Positions 1-8,916 of a stretch of 23,233 nucleotides of DNA are shown here, one piece after another (position 1 is the stretch's first letter; the number at the start of each line of letters is the position of its first letter). Location: NCBI GenBank assembly GCA_016932895.1, contig JAFGCA010000204.1:1-23233 (forward strand), in the 5' to 3' direction. The position numbers and the translations under genes were made by a program. This stretch comes from Sedimentisphaerales bacterium. Lineage in GTDB: Bacteria; Planctomycetota; Phycisphaerae; Sedimentisphaerales; SG8-4. The notes under the pieces were generated by a model. The model was not told the DNA's origin. It did no database searches and saw nothing but the letters and a program-made list of their open reading frames with translations.

Positions 1-3000
1 GTGAACGGGGCCGAGGTGGCCCGCAGCAATATGCCCGCCGGACCCATCGACTACCTGAGCCTCGCCGCTACGGGCGTCAGCGGCGACGACGAGGACATGT
101 TCGTCGAGTTTGCCGTCGATTCGTCCCTGCTGCGCAACGGCGGGAACGTCATGGCCGTCGAAGTTCATCAATCCTCCCGCAGCAGCGGGGACGTGAGCTT
201 CGATCTGTCGCTGGACGGGCTGCGTCCCCCGGAGATTGAGGATCGATTGACGCCGGGCATCAACCGCATCCTCGTCAAGACGTTCGACGGGCCGGACGGC
301 ACGGGCAAAGAGCTGCAACGCAGCTACATCGACGTCTGGTACGACACGGGCTTCACCAACGACTACCCGAAGGGAAACGGAGGCTCTGTGGCTCAACCCG
401 ATCCCGCGTATGCCGAGCCCAACCTCACCGTGCGGGACAGCTACCTGCCCGGCGTCCCCGTGCTCGTGCGTCTCGAGCTTCTCGACGGCGCCGGCGCGAT
501 ACGACGCGACGTATGGGACGCCACGGCGATCCTGTCCGTCGACAATCCCGACGTCGCTCTGCAACCGACCGAACTGCACCTGTACAACGGCCTCGGAAGC
601 GCGTTCGTTACGTTCACCGGAAGCGGTGATTTCGTGTTGACCGCCGAGGTCGAGGGCGCAAGCGCCGCCGCCTCGCTGGTCGATTGGAGCGACGAACCGG
701 TTCACGCGGTCTCCGGGGCGCTCGAGGCCTCGGTGACGTGGAACGGCCTCTACCACGTCACCGGTGGAGATTTCACCATTGCCGACGGTGCGACGCTCAA
801 TCTTGCGCCCGGCACGCTGGTCCTGATCGAAGGCACGCCCTCGGGCAGCGACGGCATCGACATTCACGTCGAAGGTTCGATCCAGTCGCTGGGCACCGCT
901 GATTCCCCCGTTACCTTCACGGCATACAGGCCCGGCGAGAATTGGGGCGAGATTCGCTTCGCCGGCGCCGAACCCTCGTTCTTCCAGTACACGAATATCA
1001 CACAGGCCGGACACTCGCCCCGGGTCGGTCATTCCAATTCGGGCCCGGCCATTCGAGCACAGGGCTCCAAAATCGTATTCGACCACGTCTGCCTGACCGA
1101 CAACGCCGGCAAGATCATGCACGCCACGTCAGGTTGTGACATGGTCTTCCAAGACTGCCTGCTGGCACGTTCCGTCATGGGGCCTGAGATCGCTGCGACG
1201 GCGCTGCTCTTCGAGGACAGTTGGATCACCGAAATGCACGCCGACGACGACGCCGACGCGATCTACATCCACAGCCAGCAATCCGGACAGATCTGCTCGC
1301 TGTCGGGCGGCGTCATCGCCGACATGCACGACGACGGGCTGGACACGCTGGGCTCGGACGTGACCATGCGGGACTTCATCATCCGGAACTGCCGGGACAA
1401 GGGCGTCAGCATCTACGACGGCGAAACAACCATCGACCACTGCCTGATCGTGGAAAACAACACCGCCCCCGAAGACCCGACCGTGGCGACCGTGGCCGCC
1501 AAGACGTTCGAGGGCACCACGGCCACCGTGAACATCGACCACACCACGATCGTGACCTCGAAGACTCCCGGGATCGTGGACATCGGGATTCAGTCTCACA
1601 ACAAGTACGGCGTCAACAGCGGCACCATCGTCTACAACGTGACCGATTCCATCATCGACGCGACCGACCCGGCGGAGGTGCAGGGGCCGTACGTGGAGGC
1701 CGACATCCACATCGAGCACTCCAACGTCTTCGGCGAGGATTGGCCGGGGGAAGGCAACCTCAACGCCGACCCGCTTTTCGTCGACGCGCTGAATCATGAT
1801 TACCGCCTTCAGGAAGGCTCGCCCTGCATCGGCGCCGCCGGCGGGCAGGACGACCAGGGGTACTATCAAGCTTCGCCGCAACTGCCTGACAACGGGGCCC
1901 TGACCGCCGATACCGTCTGGGTCGCTGAGGAAGGTCCCTATCGCATCACGAGCGAGCTGGTCGTACCGGAGGATGTCTCTCTGGTCATCATGCCGGGCAC
2001 CTCAGTGTACTTCGAGCCGGACGCACGAATGGTCGTTAACGGTCTGCTGGCCGCCGAAGGCAGCGAGGAGTCGCCGATCCGCTTCACGCGCACGCCGGGG
2101 TCCGCGGGGACGTGGGAGGGCGTGCAGTTTATCGATTCGGCGGCGGACAATCGGATCGTCCATGCCGTGCTCGAATACGGCCGCACCAACGACGGCATGG
2201 TCGGCGTCGAAAACTCGCGGCTCCTGCTCGACCACGTCACGCTCGACCACACGGACCTGCGCCGTATCCGCACGGAGGATTCGTCCCTGACCGTGCGCCA
2301 CTGCACCTTCACGGACATCTTCGCTGCAAATGAGGCGCCTTCGACGGACAATTACAGCGAGCACATCTGGGGTCACGGCATCCCGGACGACGGCCAACTC
2401 CTGATCGAAAACAACACCTTCGGCATTCTCAAAGGGCACAACGACGCCATCGATTTCGACGGGGCCTCGCGGCCCGGGCCGATACCGCAAATCCTGAAAA
2501 ATACCTTCATGGGGGGCGGCGACGACGCGCTCGATCTGGAGGCCGACGCCCATATCGAGGGCAACACCTTCATGAACTTCCGGAAGGATCGATACAACAC
2601 GATTCCGCGCGAGGGCAACGTCATCTCGGCAGGCCACGGGGGACACTACACGGTGGTCCGCAATCTCTTTGTCAACGTGGATCACGCGGCCCAAATCAAA
2701 GAGCGTTCCTTCATGACGTTCATCAACAACACGGTGGTGAGCGCCGCCTATGCAGCCCTCTATTTCGAGATCCCGGGGCAGACCACCTCCCCCGGCCGGG
2801 GCGTGTACGTCGATTCCTGCATCTTCGACAATGTCGCGACCCCCTTCGCGGATTTCCTCGTCGATCATCCCGAATGGGGCACGACGGAGATCGCGGTCCA
2901 TCGTTCGATCATCGCCGAGCCGTGGCTGGACCTGGGAGAAGGAAATCTCGACGCCGACCCGCTGTTTGTCGAGAGAGGGTCGGATTTCCATCTGCTGCCG

Positions 3001-5190
3001 ACTTCTGCGGCGGTCGGAGCCGGAGCGAACGGGCTAGACATGGGGGCTTTCGTACCCGCCGGAGCCAGCGTCAGCGGCCAGGCCGACGAAATCACCTGGC
3101 GGGCTGAAGCAACGCTCACCATCGGCGGACCCGGTGTCACGCACTACCGCTACAGTGTCAACGATCCCAACGGCCCCTACAGCGAGGAGCGGCCGGTTGA
3201 TGTCCCGGTCGAACTGACGAACCTGCAAAACGGCAGCGTTTATCAAGTCTATGTCCTGGGCAAGAGTTCCGCCGGCGTGTGGCAGACGGCTCCCAACGCA
3301 TCACGGCCCTGGCTCGTCGATGCGGCTTATCGCCGGCTCGTCATCAACGAGATCCTCGCCGCGAACGTGTCCTGGGAGTATCAGGGGACCGCGCCCGATA
3401 TGATCGAGCTGTACTACGACGGACCGGGACCGCTGGACCTGTCGGCGATGAGTATCACCGACGACCCGGGCCGACCCGCGAAGTTCGTCTTTCCCCAGGG
3501 CACCGTCATGCAGTCCGGCGACTACCTGGTTCTCTTTGCCAACGATGAAACCGCGACGGCGGGCCTGCATCTCGGCTTCGCCCTGGACAGCGACGGGGGG
3601 CGGGTTCACCTGTACGACAGCCGGCGCGTGCTCATCGATGCCGTCGAGTACGGACTGCAAGTGTCCGACCTGTCCGCCGGGCGGATCGGCCGCGACGGCC
3701 GCTGGGGCCTGACGGTCCCGACGTTCGGCCAGGCCAACATCGCCATGCCGGTCGGCGATGCTTCGACCGCGCGGATCAACGAGTGGCTCGCTCAGGGACA
3801 AGTCTCGTTCGAGGACGACTTCATCGAACTGTTCAATTCGCAGCCCTGGCCGATCGATCTGGGCGGCTTCTTCCTGACCGACAACCCGGCGACGCAGCCG
3901 GACCGGTATCGCCTGCCTCCGCTGACGTTCGTTCCGGCCCAGGGCTTCGGCGTGTTGACCGCCGACGAAGAGAACCTGCCCGGGCATATCTCGTTCAGGC
4001 TCTCGGCCGACGGGGAGATCCTGACCCTGCTCGACGACAAGCATAGCGAGATCGACGAAGTCCTCTACGGCCCGCAGATGATCGATGTGTCCCAGGGCCG
4101 AGCGTCCGATGGTTCCAGCACGTTCGCCTTCTCCGGGCTGCCGACCCCGGGCCTGCCCAATCCCGCGAGCTCCACCACCGCTTTCGTCGAGAATCTGTTT
4201 CCCATCGACGGAATCTGGTCGTACGAGCAAACCGGCGACCTGCCGGATCCTTCGTGGCATGAGCCGGGCTATGACGACTCGACCTGGCCAACGGGCGCGG
4301 CGGTGTTGTACGTGGAGAATTCAGGGCTGCCGGGACCCAAAAATACGCCCCTTACACTGGGGCCCGTGACTTTCTACTTCCGGACACACTTCACTTTGGA
4401 CGCCGAGCCCGAGAGCATCACGCAGCTTGAGATGACCACGCTCATCGACGACGGGGCCGTCTTCTACCTGAACGGGCAGGAGGTCCTCCGCCTGGGCATG
4501 CCGGAAGGCCCCGTCGAACCGGACACGCGCGCCGACCGTGGTGTCAGCAACGCCGCCTATGAAGGACCCTTCGTACTCCCGACGAACGCCCTGCTCCGGG
4601 GGGACAATGTCATCGCAGTCGAAGTGCATCAGACCAGCTCGACCAGCAGCGATGTCGTGTTCGGGATGCAGCTTGACGCCACCTATGTGATTTCGACGGG
4701 AAACGATTCGCTTGACGACGCTTTCGCCTTGCTGGATGGGTTGCGCATCACGGAGCTGATGTACCACGCCAGCGAAGGCGATCGTCTCGATTTCATCGAG
4801 TTGCACAATGCAGACGACGTGGCGCTCGACCTGACCGGCGTGCGTTTCACCGCCGGGGTGGACTTCGTCTTTGGGCCCCTGGCCCTGGCGCCGGGGGACT
4901 ACGTTGTCATCGCAGACGATGCGGCGGCCTTTCGCGCGAAGTACGGCGACGAGGTTCCCATCGCCGGCGAATACGGCGGCAGGCTCAGCAACGGAGGCGA
5001 GCAGATCGTGCTGACCTTGCCCGAACCGATGGAAGCCGCCATCCTGCGCTTCGCCTATGAGGACGCCTGGTATGAATCCACCGACGGACGGGGTCATTCG
5101 CTGACGATCGCAGACCCCGCCCTGCCCCCGGCAACGTGGAGCGAACCCCAGAGCTGGCACGCCGCCTCACCCACACCGGGAAGACCCTGA
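1..5190 (+). CDS. Giant modular extracellular protein, beta-helix and lamin-tail domains (5' partial)
   Basis: The reading frame is open from base 1 and ends at TGA 5188-5190; the GTG at base 1 is not a credible start because residues 1-75 begin inside a domain. That domain recurs complete at about 1395-1560 (compare NVMAVEVHQSS near residue 50 with NVIAVEVHQTS near 1538). Visible order: end of a galactose-binding-like domain (1-75); linker with beta-strand-rich region (80-240); right-handed beta-helix 1 (about 240-620) closing with NADPLFVDALNHDYRL; beta-helix 2 (about 635-1020) closing with DADPLFVERGSDFHLL; a fibronectin-III-like stretch (about 1025-1105); lamin-tail domains at about 1110-1250, 1256-1390 and 1580-1725, each opening with an INE or ITE strand and containing an IEL strand. 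No membrane anchor or sorting signal is seen at the C-terminus. Proteins of this build in Planctomycetes often carry a CotH-kinase-like domain further N-terminal; that part is outside the window. Function is unknown; surface binding or adhesion is inference. Confidence 0.9.
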   Translation: MNGAEVARSNMPAGPIDYLSLAATGVSGDDEDMFVEFAVDSSLLRNGGNVMAVEVHQSSRSSGDVSFDLSLDGLRPPEIEDRLTPGINRILVKTFDGPDGTGKELQRSYIDVWYDTGFTNDYPKGNGGSVAQPDPAYAEPNLTVRDSYLPGVPVLVRLELLDGAGAIRRDVWDATAILSVDNPDVALQPTELHLYNGLGSAFVTFTGSGDFVLTAEVEGASAAASLVDWSDEPVHAVSGALEASVTWNGLYHVTGGDFTIADGATLNLAPGTLVLIEGTPSGSDGIDIHVEGSIQSLGTADSPVTFTAYRPGENWGEIRFAGAEPSFFQYTNITQAGHSPRVGHSNSGPAIRAQGSKIVFDHVCLTDNAGKIMHATSGCDMVFQDCLLARSVMGPEIAATALLFEDSWITEMHADDDADAIYIHSQQSGQICSLSGGVIADMHDDGLDTLGSDVTMRDFIIRNCRDKGVSIYDGETTIDHCLIVENNTAPEDPTVATVAAKTFEGTTATVNIDHTTIVTSKTPGIVDIGIQSHNKYGVNSGTIVYNVTDSIIDATDPAEVQGPYVEADIHIEHSNVFGEDWPGEGNLNADPLFVDALNHDYRLQEGSPCIGAAGGQDDQGYYQASPQLPDNGALTADTVWVAEEGPYRITSELVVPEDVSLVIMPGTSVYFEPDARMVVNGLLAAEGSEESPIRFTRTPGSAGTWEGVQFIDSAADNRIVHAVLEYGRTNDGMVGVENSRLLLDHVTLDHTDLRRIRTEDSSLTVRHCTFTDIFAANEAPSTDNYSEHIWGHGIPDDGQLLIENNTFGILKGHNDAIDFDGASRPGPIPQILKNTFMGGGDDALDLEADAHIEGNTFMNFRKDRYNTIPREGNVISAGHGGHYTVVRNLFVNVDHAAQIKERSFMTFINNTVVSAAYAALYFEIPGQTTSPGRGVYVDSCIFDNVATPFADFLVDHPEWGTTEIAVHRSIIAEPWLDLGEGNLDADPLFVERGSDFHLLPTSAAVGAGANGLDMGAFVPAGASVSGQADEITWRAEATLTIGGPGVTHYRYSVNDPNGPYSEERPVDVPVELTNLQNGSVYQVYVLGKSSAGVWQTAPNASRPWLVDAAYRRLVINEILAANVSWEYQGTAPDMIELYYDGPGPLDLSAMSITDDPGRPAKFVFPQGTVMQSGDYLVLFANDETATAGLHLGFALDSDGGRVHLYDSRRVLIDAVEYGLQVSDLSAGRIGRDGRWGLTVPTFGQANIAMPVGDASTARINEWLAQGQVSFEDDFIELFNSQPWPIDLGGFFLTDNPATQPDRYRLPPLTFVPAQGFGVLTADEENLPGHISFRLSADGEILTLLDDKHSEIDEVLYGPQMIDVSQGRASDGSSTFAFSGLPTPGLPNPASSTTAFVENLFPIDGIWSYEQTGDLPDPSWHEPGYDDSTWPTGAAVLYVENSGLPGPKNTPLTLGPVTFYFRTHFTLDAEPESITQLEMTTLIDDGAVFYLNGQEVLRLGMPEGPVEPDTRADRGVSNAAYEGPFVLPTNALLRGDNVIAVEVHQTSSTSSDVVFGMQLDATYVISTGNDSLDDAFALLDGLRITELMYHASEGDRLDFIELHNADDVALDLTGVRFTAGVDFVFGPLALAPGDYVVIADDAAAFRAKYGDEVPIAGEYGGRLSNGGEQIVLTLPEPMEAAILRFAYEDAWYESTDGRGHSLTIADPALPPATWSEPQSWHAASPTPGRP

Positions 5191-5230
5191 CCACGAACTG
5201 AATCTGTCAACGCTATGGTGAGTCATTGAC

Positions 5231-5254
5231 CCACGCGTTTGCCCGGACGCGTGG
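5231..5254. terminator. Hairpin between convergent genes, possible terminator
   Basis: CCACGCGT (5231-5238) and ACGCGTGG (5247-5254) form a perfect 8-bp stem with an 8-base loop in the 64-bp gap between the convergent genes ending at 5190 (+) and 5255 (-). It sits directly after the minus-strand stop. No T tract follows on either strand, so intrinsic termination is uncertain. Confidence 0.4.
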
Positions 5255-6421
5255 TCACGCGCGGGCGGAGGAACCACCCCACGGCTTACCGATCTCGCTG
5301 ACGAGTTGCCGGAAATCCGCGCTCGTTCCGATCATCTGGACGCCGCGCAGCGTGCCGTTTTCCAGGAGAACGGACCGATGGATGTCCGCGCCGCTGTCGG
5401 GCAGGATTGTCTCTTCGAAGTTCGCTCCGCGCGGCGGGCCGACCGCATGAAACTCGACGTCTTCGTGCTTGAAGGACAGGGGCACGACCGTTTCCGGTAC
5501 GGGTTCCCGCTCTCGGCCTTCTGCGGCGGCCACGACGTTTGCCCCGGTGGCGCGTCCGTGGCGGGTGGCGCGCATCACGCTGGCGGTGCGGCTGCCATCA
5601 CGCTGCGCGATATCGCCACACGCAAAAACGCCCGGCACGGAGGCCTGCAGGCAATCATCGACGAGAACGCCCTTGTCCGCTCGCAAGCCGGCTCGTTCGA
5701 AGAGCGTCACGTCGCACCTCGCGCCGACCGTCGTGACGAGCAGGTCACAGAGAATCGTCTCGCCTCCGTCCAGAGTGATCTCCAGTTCCCGATCCGTTCT
5801 TGACACACGCTCCGCGCAGCGACCCAGGGTCAGATGGATGCCCTTCTCCCGCAGGCGACCGGCGAGAACACCGGCGGCCCCGTCGCCGAACTGCATCGGC
5901 ATCAGGCGGTTTTCCTTCTCGATGATTGTCACCGCCAGGCCCGCATCCACGGCGTACAAAGCGGCCTCCACCCCGCTGATGCCGCCCCCTAACACCGCCA
6001 GGTGTTTGGCCGTGCCGAGCTTCTCTCGTATCACCAGGCTCCTCTTGACGTCCCAGAGGGCAATCACGTCGTCGGGCAGTTCCCGGACAATGGGCAAGAG
6101 AACGGGACTCGCTCCCGTGGCAATCACGAGACCGTCGAACGTCTCCCGTTGTCCCCGCGCGACCACGGTCTTCTTGCGGGCGTCAAGCTCTGTCACAGGG
6201 CAATCGAGGCGCAGATCGATGCCGTTTTGCCCATACCAGTCTTTGGGCCTGATCGATATCGCATCCGGCTCAACCTGCCCGAATGCCAGCGCCACCACGC
6301 GGGGCCGAAAGTACGGCAGCACCGATTCGCCCGAAAAGAGCACGACATCGGCGCCCCGATCGCGCGCCTGCCGCGCCGCCTCCACCCCCGCATGTCCGGC
6401 TCCAATGATCCCAATACGCAT
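5255..6421 (-). CDS. FAD/NAD(P)-dependent oxidoreductase (rubredoxin/nitrite reductase-like)
   Basis: A 388-residue soluble pyridine-nucleotide-disulfide-type flavoprotein, expected to move electrons from NAD(P)H through FAD to a small protein or other acceptor. Visible: FAD-binding GIIGAGHAGVEAA at residues 4-16, the ATGAS strand at 101-105, a second Rossmann motif VLGGGISGVEAA at 143-154, and the closing FAD motif GVFACGDIA at 264-272. No redox-active CxxxxC pair is seen near the FAD site, which fits the rubredoxin reductase, NirB N-terminal and NADH oxidase-like group rather than thioredoxin or lipoamide reductases. I chose ATG at 6421 because translation from it begins right at the Rossmann strand and AGAGGG lies a few bases upstream. 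A longer in-frame start at 6526 falls within the predicted promoter. The C-terminal 90 residues are less conserved in appearance. No partner rubredoxin gene is in the window, so the acceptor is unknown. Confidence 0.88.
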   Translation of the reverse strand: MRIGIIGAGHAGVEAARQARDRGADVVLFSGESVLPYFRPRVVALAFGQVEPDAISIRPKDWYGQNGIDLRLDCPVTELDARKKTVVARGQRETFDGLVIATGASPVLLPIVRELPDDVIALWDVKRSLVIREKLGTAKHLAVLGGGISGVEAALYAVDAGLAVTIIEKENRLMPMQFGDGAAGVLAGRLREKGIHLTLGRCAERVSRTDRELEITLDGGETILCDLLVTTVGARCDVTLFERAGLRADKGVLVDDCLQASVPGVFACGDIAQRDGSRTASVMRATRHGRATGANVVAAAEGREREPVPETVVPLSFKHEDVEFHAVGPPRGANFEETILPDSGADIHRSVLLENGTLRGVQMIGTSADFRQLVSEIGKPWGGSSARA

Positions 6422-6525
6422 TACGCATACCCTCTTCTGTGAATCGCGCGCGACAGTAACGCCCCAGCGCAGCGCAAGACCTCCCAATACAGCGCAAGCG
6501 GTAAAAATGCAAGCCACCAGAGTCA

Positions 6526-6553
6526 ATTATAGTAGCCGGGTGCGATGTGTAGA
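6526..6553 (-). promoter_or_regulatory. Sigma70-type promoter for the oxidoreductase gene
   Basis: On the minus strand a perfect TATAAT (6526-6531) is preceded by TCTACA (6548-6553), 4 of 6 matches to the -35 consensus, with a 16-base spacer. Transcription would start near 6519, leaving a leader of roughly 100 bases before the ATG at 6421. Confidence 0.5.
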
Positions 6554-6590
6554 AGGGTCCTTGACGGACGCGTAAAGCTCTGCCGGCGGC

Positions 6591-8480
6591 TTACTTTATG
6601 TACGCTCGCGGCCCGACCTCTCTCCAGTGGCTCGTCATAGCTGCCAGGTCTGCAAAGTCCACCCGGCAGTTGCCGTCGACGTCGCCGGTGATGATCATCT
6701 CGAGCATTCGCGCGATCGACTGAGGGGATCGCGGGTCGTCAACCGGTACTGCCATCGCGTCCAGGTGGTACGCCGCCCCATCCCAGACGGGGGCGAGATA
6801 CCCACCGCTGAGATGGACAAGACCCTGACGGAACGTCACGGTAAGCTCCACATCTGCGCAAGGAAAGTGGGGAATGTTCTTGCGAAAGACGAATTCGATG
6901 CGCGTGCTCTTGACGTTCGTGCTGACCAGTTCCGTCATCTGAAAGAAGGCATTGAGGTCGCCCGTCGGACCTGGCTCGGCGCCCCACGTAGCATCCACTT
7001 TGTCAAACGAGGCCGTGCCAGCCACCACGTCGATAGACAAGCGAAACTCGCCTTCTACCGGGTGTGAGTGACTCACACGGGACGTGACGTGGATGGAACT
7101 TTGGCTTTCAATGAACCTGCAGGTAGTCGTTACGCGACCGTACTCGGAGCGATCCTCCAGCCAGTGGTCCGTGAGCAGGGCCAGGTCCGGCAAGCCCACG
7201 CGGCAGTCACCGTTGACGTCGCCGGCGACGATGCGAAGACAATTCGGTTGACCAAAATAGGACTTGCTCGCCTCGGCGGTACCGCCGTAGGCGCCGATGT
7301 TGATCCGTCCACCATTCGGAAAGGGCTCCTCTCCGATGGGGCTGCCTGGATCGCCTGCATCGATGCAGGGGCTCGTGACGTCATCCTGAAGCCAGGTCCG
7401 GCTGCTCGGGTCCCACCGCCCCGCCTGGGACTTGAGGTGATAATCCCCTTCTACCCATGCATCGTCAGTCCAGTCATATGGAACATCGCCATCGCTCCAA
7501 TGGCCAGGTTGGGCAAAACACGGATCGACGCTCTGCCATTGTCCTGTGACATGACAGGGTCGGTCTGCAACCTGATCCTCTCCATCCTGGATAATCGTGT
7601 TGTCGACCCGAACTATGCCGTGGCATGAATACGTCGAGATCTGGTGCCCATCTCCATGGTCCCGCTCATTTGCCCAGATAATGCAGTTCTGCAGCTCGCA
7701 GAGGTGATTGAACATCCGCGAACAGATGCCATCGCCTCTATATCCTGCACGGTTACCGGCGATAACACAACTGACGAAACGAGCGTTGCCTCCCAGAACG
7801 ATCCCACCGCCTTCGCCTCCAAAGCGCGGATGGAATACGGCGTGATTGCCGCTGATTATGCACCGCTCGAATATGCATGCCCCTGTGAAACCACTGGAAC
7901 TGAAACACCGAATTCCCCCGCCATCGGCCGCCGTGTTGCCGGATATCATGCAGTTACGCACATACGCTGCGGAGTCCTGCAAGCCGATTCCCCCTCCGTA
8001 GCTGGCTCCATTGCCAACGATGCAGCACTCTGCAATTTGCGGACTACTCTTGTCGCACAGTATTGCCCCGCCCCGTTCGTGGTTGGCAGCTCGACCATTG
8101 GTGATCGTGAAACCTTGCAGGATGGACTTGTTGTCTTCACCGCTGTGGAAATGGAAGCCCCTGTAGAGTTCTGCACCGACACCGTTTGGATCGAGGCAGT
8201 TTCGACAATCGACCGTGCAGGTTTCGGGGCCCTGTTCGCTCTTGACAGAGATGGCCTTGCCTTTGAAGTCGATGTCGCGATTGCCGTCGCCGGTGTAGGT
8301 GCCGGGGGCGACCAGGACGGTGTCGCCGTCGTTGGCGTCGTCGATGGCCGCCTGGATGGTGCGGAAATCCGCCGGACCGTCGTTGCTCACGAAGATCACT
8401 CTGGCGATGGCGGGACGACTTGCGACCGGGACGATGGCGCAGACGACGGTTACGAACGCGAGTGTTTGGTTCCTCTCCAT
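6591..8480 (-). CDS. Secreted right-handed beta-helix protein with two dockerin-like repeats
   Basis: A 629-residue exported protein. ATG at 8480 is preferred over upstream in-frame codons because GGGAGG sits 7 bases upstream and the protein then opens with a signal peptide (MERNQTLAFVTVVCAIVPVA, cleavage near residues 24-27). Residues about 28-400 form a right-handed beta-helix: it begins DFRTIQAAIDDANDGDTVLV (39-58), the usual N-terminal cap of Pbl/NosD-like helices, and has repeated CIVGNGA, CMISGNTA, CIISGNHA and CVIAGNRA turns, ending SPCIDAGDPGSP and NIGAYGGT. A dockerin-like calcium-loop repeat GDVNGDCRVGLPDLALL starts at residue 420, an unassigned beta-rich domain follows, and a second repeat GDVDGNCRVDFADLAAM starts at 599, close to the C-terminus. 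Such single repeats at C-termini are typical of Phycisphaerae surface proteins. Substrate and partner are unknown; polysaccharide lyase activity cannot be claimed because no catalytic signature is recognisable. Confidence 0.88.
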   Translation of the reverse strand: MERNQTLAFVTVVCAIVPVASRPAIARVIFVSNDGPADFRTIQAAIDDANDGDTVLVAPGTYTGDGNRDIDFKGKAISVKSEQGPETCTVDCRNCLDPNGVGAELYRGFHFHSGEDNKSILQGFTITNGRAANHERGGAILCDKSSPQIAECCIVGNGASYGGGIGLQDSAAYVRNCMISGNTAADGGGIRCFSSSGFTGACIFERCIISGNHAVFHPRFGGEGGGIVLGGNARFVSCVIAGNRAGYRGDGICSRMFNHLCELQNCIIWANERDHGDGHQISTYSCHGIVRVDNTIIQDGEDQVADRPCHVTGQWQSVDPCFAQPGHWSDGDVPYDWTDDAWVEGDYHLKSQAGRWDPSSRTWLQDDVTSPCIDAGDPGSPIGEEPFPNGGRINIGAYGGTAEASKSYFGQPNCLRIVAGDVNGDCRVGLPDLALLTDHWLEDRSEYGRVTTTCRFIESQSSIHVTSRVSHSHPVEGEFRLSIDVVAGTASFDKVDATWGAEPGPTGDLNAFFQMTELVSTNVKSTRIEFVFRKNIPHFPCADVELTVTFRQGLVHLSGGYLAPVWDGAAYHLDAMAVPVDDPRSPQSIARMLEMIITGDVDGNCRVDFADLAAMTSHWREVGPRAYIK

Positions 8481-8916
8481 ATCGTGCCTCCCTCGACTGG
8501 CGAAATCGAGTACGAATGCCGGCCACAATACACTGCGTGCACGCGGCCCTTTGAAACATCCTGCGTCGAAGGCGGATATGATATAAGACGCTACACGAAT
8601 ATGATGACGGCTAACCGATTATGATGACTTCCCGGTCCGCCTTCGCGTCTCCACAACAGTCATTTTACCATCGGCCCGCCCGCAAGTGCAAGCATTTTTC
8701 GCAAGAACACGGGCCCGAGATGAAGGCGCAACGATATCGACCTGTGCCGATCACAGGTCGCGTTGGCTTTGAAACACCGTTGGACGGGTCCGGATGCAAG
8801 TCACCGGCGTCGATTTCTTCGCGCATTTGGCGTTTACGCGCGATGAAAGTGGCCGTAGAATGTCAGAATCAGACCTTTACGTTCGACGCGCGATTTTGGC
8901 GGGTGTGAGGACGACG
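8481..8916. other. Divergent intergenic region with repeats, no gene seen
   Basis: This gap separates two divergent genes. It holds a 10-bp perfect inverted repeat, CGAAGGCGGA (8567-8576) and TCCGCCTTCG (8636-8645), and between the arms two direct copies of ATGATGAC (8601-8608 and 8621-8628) exactly 20 bp apart, an arrangement seen in operators. A promoter for the plus-strand gene is listed separately. No convincing promoter was found for the minus-strand gene, and no open frame here has a ribosome binding site or codon usage like the neighbours. Confidence 0.5.
8832..8860 (+). promoter_or_regulatory. Sigma70-type promoter for the 8917 membrane protein
   Basis: TTTACG (8832-8837) and TAGAAT (8855-8860) are separated by 17 bases. 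Transcription would start near 8867, giving a leader of about 50 bases. This position also argues against starting translation at the upstream ATG 8794. Confidence 0.5.

Noticed and set aside
5469..6575. Open frame on the plus strand opposite the oxidoreductase
   Set aside because: Composition is Ser/Arg/Pro-rich with no domain, and the minus strand has two clear Rossmann motifs.
7644..8624. Open frame on the plus strand opposite the beta-helix gene
   Set aside because: Shadow of the beta-helix repeats, with no start signals.
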